DNA of 45,455 nucleotides. Origin: Opitutaceae bacterium. GTDB lineage: Bacteria; Verrucomicrobiota; Verrucomicrobiia; Opitutales; Opitutaceae. Position numbers and translations under genes: made by a program. Each line of letters opens with the position of its first letter. Position 1 is the stretch's first letter. The stretch is from the NCBI GenBank assembly GCA_030693515.1, contig JAUYAK010000028.1, positions 1 through 45,455 on the forward strand, in the 5' to 3' direction. This document shows positions 24,410 to 32,603 of this stretch, one piece after another. The notes under the pieces are model-generated. The model searched no databases and had not been told where the DNA came from. It worked only from the letters and a program-made list of their open reading frames with translations.

Positions 24410-27042
24410 AACCTCATGACAAAGCGCCCAACGGGGTCTTCTGCGACGGAATGATTCTTTATGGGTTTCCCGAACGCGGCGCGATTGCCGCCAAGGGTTT
24501 CTGGCTGGAAACGCCGGACGTGCGAGGTGCCAGCTTTGCGCGGCTCAACGCCTTTCAGGACCAGGTGCGGGCGATGCTGGCGTTGGCGACACCCGGGCGG
24601 CGGCTCCAACTGCAATGGTCGTGCGATGCCGACTACCGCCGCGAATTGCTCGCCTACCACGAAGCGACGCTGACGGTGACACATCCGGCGGTTCGCCGGG
24701 TCCGCAACGAGCGCTTCACGCGCTATTGGGATCGGATGCAGGCGCGCACCCTGCGCCGAGAGCGGCTGGCGCTGTTCCTCTCGGTTGAAATTTCCCGTTA
24801 CTCCGGCAATCTGCAAACAGCCGGCGGACTGCGAACGCACTACGCCGCCGTGCTCGGCGAGCTTTCCGGGCAGTTCGAGGAATTTTCCCAGACGCTCCGC
24901 ACGATCTTCCACGGCGAAGCCGCCGTGCGCCCGATGGGCGACGAGGAACACTGCGCCTGCATTCGTAGTTTTCTGAATCCTTCGCTCGTGGATGGCTCCG
25001 AGCCGACCGCACTGCGATTCGATCCGGCACTGACCGTGCAGGAGCAGTGTTGGCTCGGAGAGGGCGTCGGCCAGCCGGACGGCGGATTCTATCTCGACGG
25101 CCACTATCACGCGATCCTAACCCTCGACCGTTGGCCTCAGCGCACACGGCCGGGAATCGTCACCCACTTGACCGGCCTGCCGTTTCTCGACTACCGCATC
25201 ACCGTCAACGTCACCCCGGCGGGCGCACGTGGTGAAATCCGCCGGGAAGAGCGGGCTATCGAGCGGCTCGCCGGCGAATACGCCGACAAACGCCGTCACT
25301 CGCTCGTCGTGGCGCTACGAAAAAAGGAGCGAAAAGTGGAAAACCTAGCCGGCGGTTTCGTCCGGCCGTTCGAGGTGTCCTACGTCATTCGCCTGTGGGC
25401 GCGCGCGCCCGACGCATTGCGCGAAAAAATCGCAGCGATGCAGGCCGCCATCCATGCGATGGACGGCGCGCAGTATTTCGAGTGCGCGGTGCCGACGACC
25501 GCGAAGAAACTCTTTTTCGCCACGTGGCCGGGCTGGACTCATTCGTCCTACCGGCACCGCCAGCGTTACGCGGAGGACAACTACCTCGCCGATCTCCTGC
25601 CGTTTTCAGCGACGTTCACCGGCGCGCTCGACGGCGCAGAGGCGATCTACGACGGGAGCCATCACAATCTCGTGGGCGTCAGCACTGAAGTGCGCGGCTC
25701 GCCCCAGCACGCCGTGCTGCTCGGCATGACCGGCGCGGGGAAGTCGGCGGCGATGCACGACCTGCTGCTGCAAACCGCCGCGTTCTTCGACTACACGGTC
25801 ATCATCGAGGAGGGGCTCTCCTACAAACCCTTCACCGTGGCGATGGGTGAGACACCGATCATCGTTCATCCCGACGCGGCGCTGACGATCAACTACCTCG
25901 ACACGCAGGGCCTGCCCCTGACCCAGCTTCATCTCGCAAGCGCGGTCGCGTTGCTCACGCGGATGGTCGGTGTGCCCGACAGCGAGGAACAGCTCGCGCT
26001 GCGGTCCGCACAGCTCACTCAATACCTGCACCAACTCTACCGCGACGCGCATGTGGATTGGTCGCGGCGGCACCCGGAACGCTCCGCGGAAGCCAGCCGC
26101 CTGGCGTGTGCGGTCCACCGCTGGCGGATGCGGATGCCGGTGGGCACGACCCCGATGGATGCGTTTGCCGAACTCCGGGATCGCCGAGCGGCCAACGACG
26201 ACGAGGTTTTGAGTTTCGTCGCCGCCCTCGGCGAGGCGGACCTCACCTCGTTCGCGCACGACCCGACGACGGAACGTCTCGTGGCGCAGACCGCGTGCGC
26301 GATGTTCGGAGCGACTGACCACCCGACGCATGGCGCGTTGGTAGACTTGCTCGCCTACGCGCGGCTCCCGGAACATCCGAAGGAGGAAATCGACCGGCTC
26401 GCGACGTTGCTACGGGCGTGGAGTGCCGACGGCACCTATGGCCAGATGTTCGACGGCGTGACCAACGTCTCGCTCAACCGCCCGGTTGCTCACTTCGAAC
26501 TCAGCTTCGTGCCGGAGCAGGCAGTGGAACTCAAAGCGGCCACGGGGCTGCTCATCTCCGGTTTCGCCCGCCAGCACATCCTCGCGCTCCCGCGTGCCCG
26601 GCGGAAACGCATCATCTTTGAAGAGGTCGCGCGCTTTCTTGACGTGCCCGGCGGCGAAAAAATCGTCGCCGAAAGCTACGCGCAGCTCCGCAAATTCAAC
26701 TGCTGGGCCGTGAGCATCGTGCAGCAATACGCGCGTTTCAAAATTTCGCGCGTCCGGCCCGCCGTCATCGGCAACGCAAAGCAATTTTTCCTGATGCGCC
26801 AGTCGGACCGCGGCGACCTCGCCGATCTCGCGGCCGATCTGGGCATGCCGGAAAGCGCCCTCGACGTGATCCAGCGCTACCCACTGCCAGAGCAGTTGCC
26901 CGAGAACGGCCGCTATTCGGCTCTGTGTTACTTCGCTCCCACCACGCAGCCGCCGCAATGCGGCACGCTCCGCCACATCGAACCCACCAAACCTGCCTCC
27001 CCTCCCCGTCATGCGAATGCCCTCTCTGCTTCTACTGTTTAA
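24406..27042 (+). CDS. virB4: VirB4/TrbE-type secretion ATPase
   Basis: This 878-residue ATPase belongs to the VirB4/TrbE/TraC family and energises pilus assembly and substrate transfer. The N-terminal VirB4 domain (about 1-400) precedes the nucleotide-binding part. Walker A is GMTGAGKS (residues 440-447) and Walker B is KRIIFEEVARFL (about 734-745). Late motifs such as FNCWAVSIVQQYARF and NAKQFFLMRQ match the RecA-like core of the family. The length fits VirB4 relatives. It overlaps both neighbours (VirB3-like by 4 bases, lipoprotein by 32). The C-terminal tail (PTKPASPPRHANALSAS) is low complexity where it overlaps the next gene. Confidence 0.92.
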   Translation: MKPHDKAPNGVFCDGMILYGFPERGAIAAKGFWLETPDVRGASFARLNAFQDQVRAMLALATPGRRLQLQWSCDADYRRELLAYHEATLTVTHPAVRRVRNERFTRYWDRMQARTLRRERLALFLSVEISRYSGNLQTAGGLRTHYAAVLGELSGQFEEFSQTLRTIFHGEAAVRPMGDEEHCACIRSFLNPSLVDGSEPTALRFDPALTVQEQCWLGEGVGQPDGGFYLDGHYHAILTLDRWPQRTRPGIVTHLTGLPFLDYRITVNVTPAGARGEIRREERAIERLAGEYADKRRHSLVVALRKKERKVENLAGGFVRPFEVSYVIRLWARAPDALREKIAAMQAAIHAMDGAQYFECAVPTTAKKLFFATWPGWTHSSYRHRQRYAEDNYLADLLPFSATFTGALDGAEAIYDGSHHNLVGVSTEVRGSPQHAVLLGMTGAGKSAAMHDLLLQTAAFFDYTVIIEEGLSYKPFTVAMGETPIIVHPDAALTINYLDTQGLPLTQLHLASAVALLTRMVGVPDSEEQLALRSAQLTQYLHQLYRDAHVDWSRRHPERSAEASRLACAVHRWRMRMPVGTTPMDAFAELRDRRAANDDEVLSFVAALGEADLTSFAHDPTTERLVAQTACAMFGATDHPTHGALVDLLAYARLPEHPKEEIDRLATLLRAWSADGTYGQMFDGVTNVSLNRPVAHFELSFVPEQAVELKAATGLLISGFARQHILALPRARRKRIIFEEVARFLDVPGGEKIVAESYAQLRKFNCWAVSIVQQYARFKISRVRPAVIGNAKQFFLMRQSDRGDLADLAADLGMPESALDVIQRYPLPEQLPENGRYSALCYFAPTTQPPQCGTLRHIEPTKPASPPRHANALSASTV

Positions 27043-27286
27043 TACTGTCGCGTTGCTCGCGCTCTCCGGGTGCGCAACCGCTCACCAATCGTCCGCAATC
27101 AAGGACGCCGAACGCGCCGCCTCCACTGCGGCCAAGGCCCGTTACTGGGCGCTGCAAGCGGAGCAAAAGCCCACGCCCGTCTCGTCCGATTTCGAGTTTC
27201 TGCCTCTCGCACGGCCCGAGCGCACCGAGGACGGCATCCTCCGCACTCCCTCCATGGACTTCATCCGCGTCCCCCGTCTCCCATGA
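27011..27286 (+). CDS. Small lipoprotein of the conjugation apparatus (VirB7/TrbH-like by position)
   Basis: This 91-residue protein has a type II signal peptide and lipobox LALSGC, followed by a polar stretch with a short helix (IKDAERAASTAAKARYWAL). T4SS core complexes use a small outer-membrane lipoprotein (VirB7), and Ti-type trb operons contain lipoproteins at comparable positions. There is no sequence signature beyond the lipobox. It starts inside the end of the VirB4-like gene and overlaps the next gene by ATGA. Confidence 0.6.
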   Translation: MRMPSLLLLFNTVALLALSGCATAHQSSAIKDAERAASTAAKARYWALQAEQKPTPVSSDFEFLPLARPERTEDGILRTPSMDFIRVPRLP

Positions 27287-28098
27287 AATCTTCCCGCCTT
27301 CTCCTCCTCGGCTTTCTCATTCCGTCAGCGTTCGCCCAATGGATCGTCAACGATCCGATCAACACCGTCATCAACACCGGCATCCAGTCGGCGCAGATCG
27401 CGAACCACGTCGAAGTCCTCCGGCAGTGGGCCGCGCAACTGGAAAATCTGAACCGGCAGATTCGCCAGCTTGAGGACCAGCTCGCCGAGCAACGGCGCAT
27501 CCGCGAGGTGTTGGGTAACCCCACTGCTGCCGGCGCGCAAATGGTCTTGGACAAACTCGCGCCGGCCGAGCTTGCGCGCACCTACGGCGAAACGCTCCAA
27601 GCCGTGCGCCGTCTCGCCGACGCGACGGCCTCGCTGCGTCGCACCGCCGACGGCATCTATGGCGCGCTCGAAAATCGCACTGCGCTCGGCCGCGAATTTA
27701 CACGCCAGCCGGGCACCTATCGGCGTTACGCCGCCGTCGATCAACAGGCGGAGAATCTCGGCCGTGTTTACGACGACACCGCCGCGCGCCAAACCGCGCT
27801 TCAAACGGATCTCGCGGCGACGCTCGCGTCCCTGAAAACGGCCACGACGCAGGCCGAGGTGGACAAGCTCAACGTGAAGGTCGCGGCCCTCAACGGTCAG
27901 CTCGCCGTGATCGCGGCCCAGCGGCGCGACGAAACCGACAAGCTCACCGCGCAGCAGATTCAAAATGAGAATCAGGCCGCGAAGGAGCGGCAGGATTTGC
28001 TGGAGAAACAAATCGCCGACGAACGCCAGTCCCTCGATGCCGCCAACGCGTGGCAACGCTCGCTTCGCATCACCGCCGGTAACTACGGCCGGCCATAA
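27283..28098 (+). CDS. VirB5/TrbJ-like conjugal transfer protein
   Basis: This exported protein of 271 residues has a short signal peptide (LLLLGFLIPSAFA) and then a TrbJ-like opening (QWIVNDPINTVINTGIQSAQ, ending in repeated N/Q-rich helices such as LENLNRQIRQLEDQLAEQ). The rest is almost entirely helical with two coiled-coil stretches (about 50-75 and 190-250). TrbJ/VirB5 proteins are minor pilus components or adhesins. It lies directly after the lipoprotein (ATGA overlap) and before a small membrane protein and the TrbL-like gene, as in Ti-plasmid trb operons. Confidence 0.8.
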   Translation: MKSSRLLLLGFLIPSAFAQWIVNDPINTVINTGIQSAQIANHVEVLRQWAAQLENLNRQIRQLEDQLAEQRRIREVLGNPTAAGAQMVLDKLAPAELARTYGETLQAVRRLADATASLRRTADGIYGALENRTALGREFTRQPGTYRRYAAVDQQAENLGRVYDDTAARQTALQTDLAATLASLKTATTQAEVDKLNVKVAALNGQLAVIAAQRRDETDKLTAQQIQNENQAAKERQDLLEKQIADERQSLDAANAWQRSLRITAGNYGRP

Positions 28099-28103
28099 GG
28101 AAG

Positions 28104-28352
28104 ATGACGCTCTGCATCCTCATCACTCTTGGGCTTCTCACCGGCGCCGGTTTCCTGTGGCGCGAGCTTCGGCGCGCCCCACTGCTGCCGCCCGGTCACG
28201 ACGAGGATGGGCAACCCATGAACGCCTTCCAGGCCGGCGTGAAACTCGACCGCCGCACCGCCGACGCACCCGATGCGGCCACTCGCGCACGACTGATGGA
28301 AAAATTGCGCGCGGAAGAAATCCGCCAGCGTCCCCAGGAGGGCCGCAACTGA
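28104..28352 (+). CDS. Small single-pass membrane protein between TrbJ- and TrbL-like genes
   Basis: This 82-residue protein begins with one membrane helix (LCILITLGLLTGAGFLW) followed by a charged cytoplasmic or periplasmic tail rich in Arg, Asp and Ala. In Ti/RP4-type operons the position between trbJ and trbL is occupied by trbK (entry exclusion), but no TrbK lipobox is present here. It is therefore a positional analogue only. It shares a TGATG junction with the next gene. Confidence 0.6.
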   Translation: MTLCILITLGLLTGAGFLWRELRRAPLLPPGHDEDGQPMNAFQAGVKLDRRTADAPDAATRARLMEKLRAEEIRQRPQEGRN

Positions 28353-29398
28353 TGGACAACTTCGCTCCAGGACTACGCGACGCGGTGATCGCGCTGACGG
28401 ACACGCTACGCTTCATTGTGTTCTTCATCGCGGTAGTGGGCCTCATGCTCCAGGTGCAGCGCGCCCGCGCGGACATGGAGAGCATCGCCCGCCCCATCGT
28501 GCGCGCGATGTTCATCGTCGGACTGATCGCCACACTGCCGAACTGGTTCGGATTCACGGAGAAGATTTTTCTCAGCGTGGCCGACGTCGTAAACGACCGC
28601 TACACGGAGGCTCCCATGCAGGCGGCCGGGAAATTGCGCGACAGCATCGCGGAGAACCCGACGGACTTCAGCCTGCGCCGCGTCGGCGAATCGCTCTACC
28701 GCGCGGTGCTCTGGGCCGTGGCCAAGCTCGTCGTCCTCGTCGCGAGCCTCCTGCAGTTTCCTTTTCTGCTCCTGCAATACCTGCTGAAGCTCCTCTGCTA
28801 CCTGTTTCTGCCCGTGGCGCTGGCGCTGATGATGGTGCCCTCGCTGACCTCGCTCGGAGTGCGCTACGTGCAGCAAACGCTCGCAGTGCTGGCGTGGCCC
28901 GTGGGCTTCGCGGTGACCGAGCTGGTCGCGTTTCACCTGCTGACCGCGTATCAAAGCAATCTCGCGATTGCCGCCGGGATCGCACCGGGCCAAATCGACG
29001 CCTCTTCCTTCGCCAGTTTGCTCGGCGGCCTACTCGGTGCGCTTTGGCTGATTCTCGGCACCATCGGCACGCCCTTTCTCATGCAGGCATTGATCTGCTC
29101 GGGTTCGCCGCTGTCGGCGGGTGGAGCCGCAGGCGTGCAGCAACTGCTCGCGCTGCACCAAGTGGTGTGGGCGATCAAGGCCATCAAAACAGGCGGCGCG
29201 GCCCTGCCCGCTGCGGCGGCATCCGCGGCGTCTTCCTCCTCCAAATCCGGTGGCCCGTCCATCCCGCCGCCGATGCCACCGCCGCCTCCCGCCCCGGTAG
29301 CGCCTCCGTCTCCCCCGCCGCCCGATCCCACCGGTGACCTCCGCGCGAGCGCCGCCCTCGCGACCGCCCACCTGCCCGCACCGCAAACCACCATCTGA
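28352..29398 (+). CDS. VirB6/TrbL-like polytopic inner-membrane channel protein
   Basis: This 348-residue protein has at least six membrane segments, including FIVFFIAVVGLMLQV, IVRAMFIVGLIATLP, LVVLVASLLQFPFLLLQYLL, LFLPVALALMMVPSL and LLGGLLGALWLILGTIGTPF. The C-terminus is a Pro-rich disordered tail (PPPMPPPPPAPVAPPSPPPP). This topology matches TrbL/VirB6 proteins, which form the inner-membrane part of the translocation pore. The true start is ATG 28352, overlapping the preceding stop. The frame is open far upstream, but that part is the shadow of the TrbJ-like gene. Confidence 0.85.
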   Translation: MDNFAPGLRDAVIALTDTLRFIVFFIAVVGLMLQVQRARADMESIARPIVRAMFIVGLIATLPNWFGFTEKIFLSVADVVNDRYTEAPMQAAGKLRDSIAENPTDFSLRRVGESLYRAVLWAVAKLVVLVASLLQFPFLLLQYLLKLLCYLFLPVALALMMVPSLTSLGVRYVQQTLAVLAWPVGFAVTELVAFHLLTAYQSNLAIAAGIAPGQIDASSFASLLGGLLGALWLILGTIGTPFLMQALICSGSPLSAGGAAGVQQLLALHQVVWAIKAIKTGGAALPAAAASAASSSSKSGGPSIPPPMPPPPPAPVAPPSPPPPDPTGDLRASAALATAHLPAPQTTI

Positions 29399-29409
29399 TC
29401 GCCTTCACC

Positions 29410-30078
29410 ATGAATCCTCCTTCCCCGTCTCTCCGCGAAACAGCCGCTCCGCCCGGCCGCTTGGAGTCCCACAAAACTCCGCGCACGCCGTGGAACCCGC
29501 TTACGCTGTTCGTGAACCCGGCGGTCGCCGCGCGTCTCTGGTTTCTCGTGGCAGCGGGTGCCGTCGCGCTCTGCGCGCTGCAACCGTATCTTCTCATCCG
29601 CGCGTATCGCACGCGCGAGCGCGTCGTCGTGCTCGATGGCAGCGGCTCGTTTCACGTGAGCCCGCTCCTTGCGTTCGAGGAGGCGTCGAAACTGCACGAG
29701 CAGCACGCGCTACTTGCGTGCCTCGCCCTGTTGCAGCGCAACCCGGCGGGCTTCGATCAGCCGGAGTTGTTGGAAAAGCTATTTCTGCCGGAGGCATTGC
29801 AACAAGCCCGCGCCGATGCCGCACGTTCCACCGAGGAATTTTCCCGGAAGAATCTCCATCAAAAAGCCGAGGTGTTGAAACTCACCGTCCTCGAAACCCG
29901 CGAGCAGGTCGTGCTCGTGCAGGCCGAGGGACAGCTCATCCGCACCGGCGTCGTCGGCCAGCAGACGTTCACCGAGTCACCCGCGTTCACCGTGCGATTC
30001 ACCTTCGCACGCAATCCCAACCTCGCGGCCACGGGCCGCTATCCCCTCGCCGTATGGAACTACGAACTCTCATTCTGA
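29410..30078 (+). CDS. VirB8/TrbF-like assembly-factor protein
   Basis: This 222-residue bitopic protein has a cytoplasmic N-terminal tail, one membrane helix (LWFLVAAGAVALCALQPYLL, about 43-62) and a periplasmic domain of about 150 residues. The domain has the mixed helix/strand pattern of the NTF2-like VirB8/TrbF fold (ACLALLQRNPAGFDQPELLE, and final strands FTVRFTFARN and YPLAVWNYEL). VirB8 proteins nucleate T4SS assembly and contact VirB9/VirB10, whose candidates are the next two genes. The next gene starts 24 bases before its stop. Confidence 0.78.
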   Translation: MNPPSPSLRETAAPPGRLESHKTPRTPWNPLTLFVNPAVAARLWFLVAAGAVALCALQPYLLIRAYRTRERVVVLDGSGSFHVSPLLAFEEASKLHEQHALLACLALLQRNPAGFDQPELLEKLFLPEALQQARADAARSTEEFSRKNLHQKAEVLKLTVLETREQVVLVQAEGQLIRTGVVGQQTFTESPAFTVRFTFARNPNLAATGRYPLAVWNYELSF

Positions 30079-30872
30079 TTTTGGGCGCGGCACTCGGCGT
30101 CGCAACGGTCACCGCCACTCCGGTCCAGCGCCATCCGCTCGATGACCGGACGGTCTATGCCGTCCGTATCGGTGTGGATTCGCCCACCACGGTAATGTTT
30201 CCCGGCCCGATCACGGCGGTCGAAGGCGCAGGTGTGTCCGTCAAATCCGACGACCAGCCGCCCGTCCTGATTTCCCACCAGCCAGGCTCCCATTTCTTCT
30301 CGGTGCGGGCGCTGCGCCCTGGCGCGACCGCCGCAACGAATGTGATCTTTCGCGACCGAGTTTTCGCGTTTGCTTTTACCGGCGGCGAAATCCCCGACCG
30401 CACGATCACATTCTACGATCACGCCTCGGGCGAAACCACGCCTGCTCCAAAGCGTCCGGGTCCAGCCCGCCTGCTCTCCCTGCTCGACCGCGCCAAAAAT
30501 TATCCGGCACTCGCCGAACAATACCCGGCGCTCGTTCAGACCATTGAGCGCACTTCGCCCGGCACCATCGTCACGTCCGGCCCCGTCACCTGCGTCATCG
30601 AAGAAGTCTTCGGATTCACCGAGGAGGACGCCATCGTCTTTCGGCTGCGTCTTGAAAATCGCAGCGCGGTTCCGTTTCGCTGTGCGCCCGCGCAGCTCAC
30701 GATGCGCGTTGGCGAAACTCGTTTCCCTTCGGCGATCAACGACGCTCCGGAGGAACTGCCGGCCGGCCGGGCAGTGATCGTTCACCTCGCCCTCGTCGGG
30801 AATCCCGACGGCACGAGGGCGAATCTCTCCGTCAAAAACGCGTTCGTTCTCGCACTGCCGCTCCCGGAATGA
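30054..30872 (+). CDS. VirB9/TrbG-like outer-membrane core-complex protein
   Basis: This exported protein of 272 residues has a signal peptide (LILILGAALGVATVTA). The following beta-rich domain (TVYAVRIGVDSPTTVMFPGP, GSHFFSVRALRPGATAATNV) resembles the N-terminal domain of VirB9/CagX/TrbG, where the strand pattern 'I....G..T.V.FPG.I' is typical. A second beta domain (EVFGFTEEDAIVFRLRLENR) follows a helical linker. Its position between VirB8- and VirB10-like genes supports the call. ATG 30054 overlaps the VirB8-like gene. Confidence 0.68.
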   Translation: MELRTLILILGAALGVATVTATPVQRHPLDDRTVYAVRIGVDSPTTVMFPGPITAVEGAGVSVKSDDQPPVLISHQPGSHFFSVRALRPGATAATNVIFRDRVFAFAFTGGEIPDRTITFYDHASGETTPAPKRPGPARLLSLLDRAKNYPALAEQYPALVQTIERTSPGTIVTSGPVTCVIEEVFGFTEEDAIVFRLRLENRSAVPFRCAPAQLTMRVGETRFPSAINDAPEELPAGRAVIVHLALVGNPDGTRANLSVKNAFVLALPLPE

Positions 30873-31840
30873 AACTGAACGCCCAGTTCTTCACGACGCC
30901 CACCGGACAGCTCATCGTCGTCGCCGCGCTGGCAGCCGTCGCCGTGGGCGTCGTCGCATGGCAGCGCGCCCATCGTGCACCGTCGCCCGCGGCAGCCGCA
31001 GCGTCGAGTGTGCGTCCTACGCCCTCGCTGCCAAAGGTGTTTCAACGCGCCGGAGTCCGCTTCGAGGCGCCGTCTGCTCTCCAATCGCCGGGAGCTATCG
31101 CGACCACGCCCCCAAAGCCCACCGCGCCGCCGGTGCTGCCGCTGACAATATTCACGAGCAACTCATCTGCCGAACGCAATCCGCGCGTCGCGGCCGCGCC
31201 CTACGGCCGGCTCATCCCTTGCGAAACCGTCGTCACGCTGGAATCGAACCGCCTCGATACGCCCATCATCGGCTTGGTCACGGAGAGCGTGTTTCACGCC
31301 GGCCAGTGCGTGATCCCGGCGGGCGCGGAGGTGCATGGACGTGTCACCGTTGACCGCGCCCGCGAACGCCTCGCCGCCAGCGGCCCGTGGGTCGTCGTCT
31401 GGAAAGTTCCCGGAGCCAACGGCAGCCGCGAGCTGCGCGTGCAGGGCATCGCGCTCGACCGCGAGCGCGATGCGCTTACCGGCACGTGGGGCGAGCACGA
31501 CGGCTCCGCCGGTCTGCGCGGCGAACTGCTCCGCACCGACGATGCCCGCGAAGCCAAACTCTTCGCCGCCACCTTTCTCGCGACCGCCACGACGGCACTT
31601 CAGGAAACGCGCGCTTCGTCCAGCGCCTTGGGCGAGACCTTGGTTCCCGCCGCGACCGCCCGCAACGCCTCGCTCGCCGGCACGAGCGCGATCCTGCGCG
31701 AGTATGCGCAGCAAATCCGCGAGTCGATCGCCCGCGACGGCTTCTACCTCCGCGTGCCCGCCGGCAAGAGCTTCTACCTCTACGTGACCGAAACCATCGA
31801 CCCCGGCCGCACTCATCCGGTCGCCACTCAAAAACCATGA
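30869..31840 (+). CDS. VirB10/TrbI-like core-complex protein
   Basis: This 323-residue protein has an inner-membrane anchor (LIVVAALAAVAVGVVAWQ, about 14-31), a Pro-rich periplasmic linker and a C-terminal TrbI/VirB10 domain. The family signature is visible as PYGRLIPCETVVTLESNRLDT, VIPAGAEVHGRV and a final FYLRVPAGKSFYLYV. VirB10 spans both membranes and transmits energy to the outer-membrane pore. It is the last of the trb-type set, and its stop overlaps the start of a lipoprotein gene that opens the pilus-type half of the operon. Confidence 0.85.
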   Translation: MKLNAQFFTTPTGQLIVVAALAAVAVGVVAWQRAHRAPSPAAAAASSVRPTPSLPKVFQRAGVRFEAPSALQSPGAIATTPPKPTAPPVLPLTIFTSNSSAERNPRVAAAPYGRLIPCETVVTLESNRLDTPIIGLVTESVFHAGQCVIPAGAEVHGRVTVDRARERLAASGPWVVVWKVPGANGSRELRVQGIALDRERDALTGTWGEHDGSAGLRGELLRTDDAREAKLFAATFLATATTALQETRASSSALGETLVPAATARNASLAGTSAILREYAQQIRESIARDGFYLRVPAGKSFYLYVTETIDPGRTHPVATQKP

Positions 31841-32601
31841 AACTCGCAGCAACGCTTTTCCTGTTCGTCGCATTTTGCCTCGCCGGTTGTCAGACCGTCC
31901 GTCCGTCCAAAATCGCGCCATACGCCCCGCTGCCGATCGCCAAACCGCCCGCGCCCGCGAGCGTGCGAATCCCCGAGGTCGTGAAAACTTACGCACTCGG
32001 TGCCTACGCCGACCCGGAGGATGCAAGCGTGCGGCACGCTGCTCATGTGATTCACCGTGTCGAAGGCACCGCCGCGTGGAATTTGTCACCCGACCTCGGC
32101 GAATCATCTCGCCCATCGGCCACGGCCCAGCCGCTCCCACCCGCACCGCCGCCCGCAATCGTCGCTCCTCCGGAGGTCGTCCCTGCCTCGGTTTCGGCGG
32201 TGGCATCTCCGCCTGCCGCCATCGCCGCAGTGGCAGTCCCGGAAACACCGCCCCCACTCGCACCGACCGTCGATCTCACGCCCGTCGTCATGCCCAACGC
32301 CGACGGCCTGATTGATCTCACCGCGCTCGACGCCGCCAACGCGAGCGACGAAATCAATCCGTTTGCGGTGCGCACCACGGGTGGCAATGCGCCGCGCGAA
32401 CTCACCGTCGTAATCAGCGGCGTGGTGAGCGGGAACAAGCCGACCGCGTTGGTCAACAAACGCCCGGTCGAAATCGGTGAACACGTCGAGTCGCTCACGC
32501 TGGAGCGAGTCGAAACCGACGCCGCGCTGTTTCGCAGCGGCGGCCGCCTCCTGCGCCTTCCCATCAGCACCCAGCCCGTCCGCATCCGCCTCGCGCTTTG
32601 A
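31837..32601 (+). CDS. Lipoprotein with GspB/PilP-like C-terminal domain
   Basis: This 254-residue lipoprotein has lipobox CLAGC near residue 15. Its middle is Pro/Ala/Val-rich and disordered (about 95-160). The C-terminal 65 residues (ELTVVISGVVSGNKPTALVN, then EIGEHVESLTLERVETDAAL, then GRLLRLPI) have the small beta-domain pattern of PilP, GspC-HR and GspB: 'G.v....p.AlvN...v..Ge...g..l..i..d.v.l...g....l'. These domains connect inner-membrane alignment proteins to the secretin. The gene overlaps the VirB10-like stop by ATGA and precedes gspF by two bases, so it bridges the two halves. Confidence 0.65.
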   Translation: MKLAATLFLFVAFCLAGCQTVRPSKIAPYAPLPIAKPPAPASVRIPEVVKTYALGAYADPEDASVRHAAHVIHRVEGTAAWNLSPDLGESSRPSATAQPLPPAPPPAIVAPPEVVPASVSAVASPPAAIAAVAVPETPPPLAPTVDLTPVVMPNADGLIDLTALDAANASDEINPFAVRTTGGNAPRELTVVISGVVSGNKPTALVNKRPVEIGEHVESLTLERVETDAALFRSGGRLLRLPISTQPVRIRLAL

Positions 32602-32603
32602 CC

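Noticed and set aside
27965-28351. N-terminal extension of the TrbL-like gene
   Set aside because: The upstream open frame is the shadow of the TrbJ-like and small membrane protein genes; ATG 28352 directly precedes the first membrane region.
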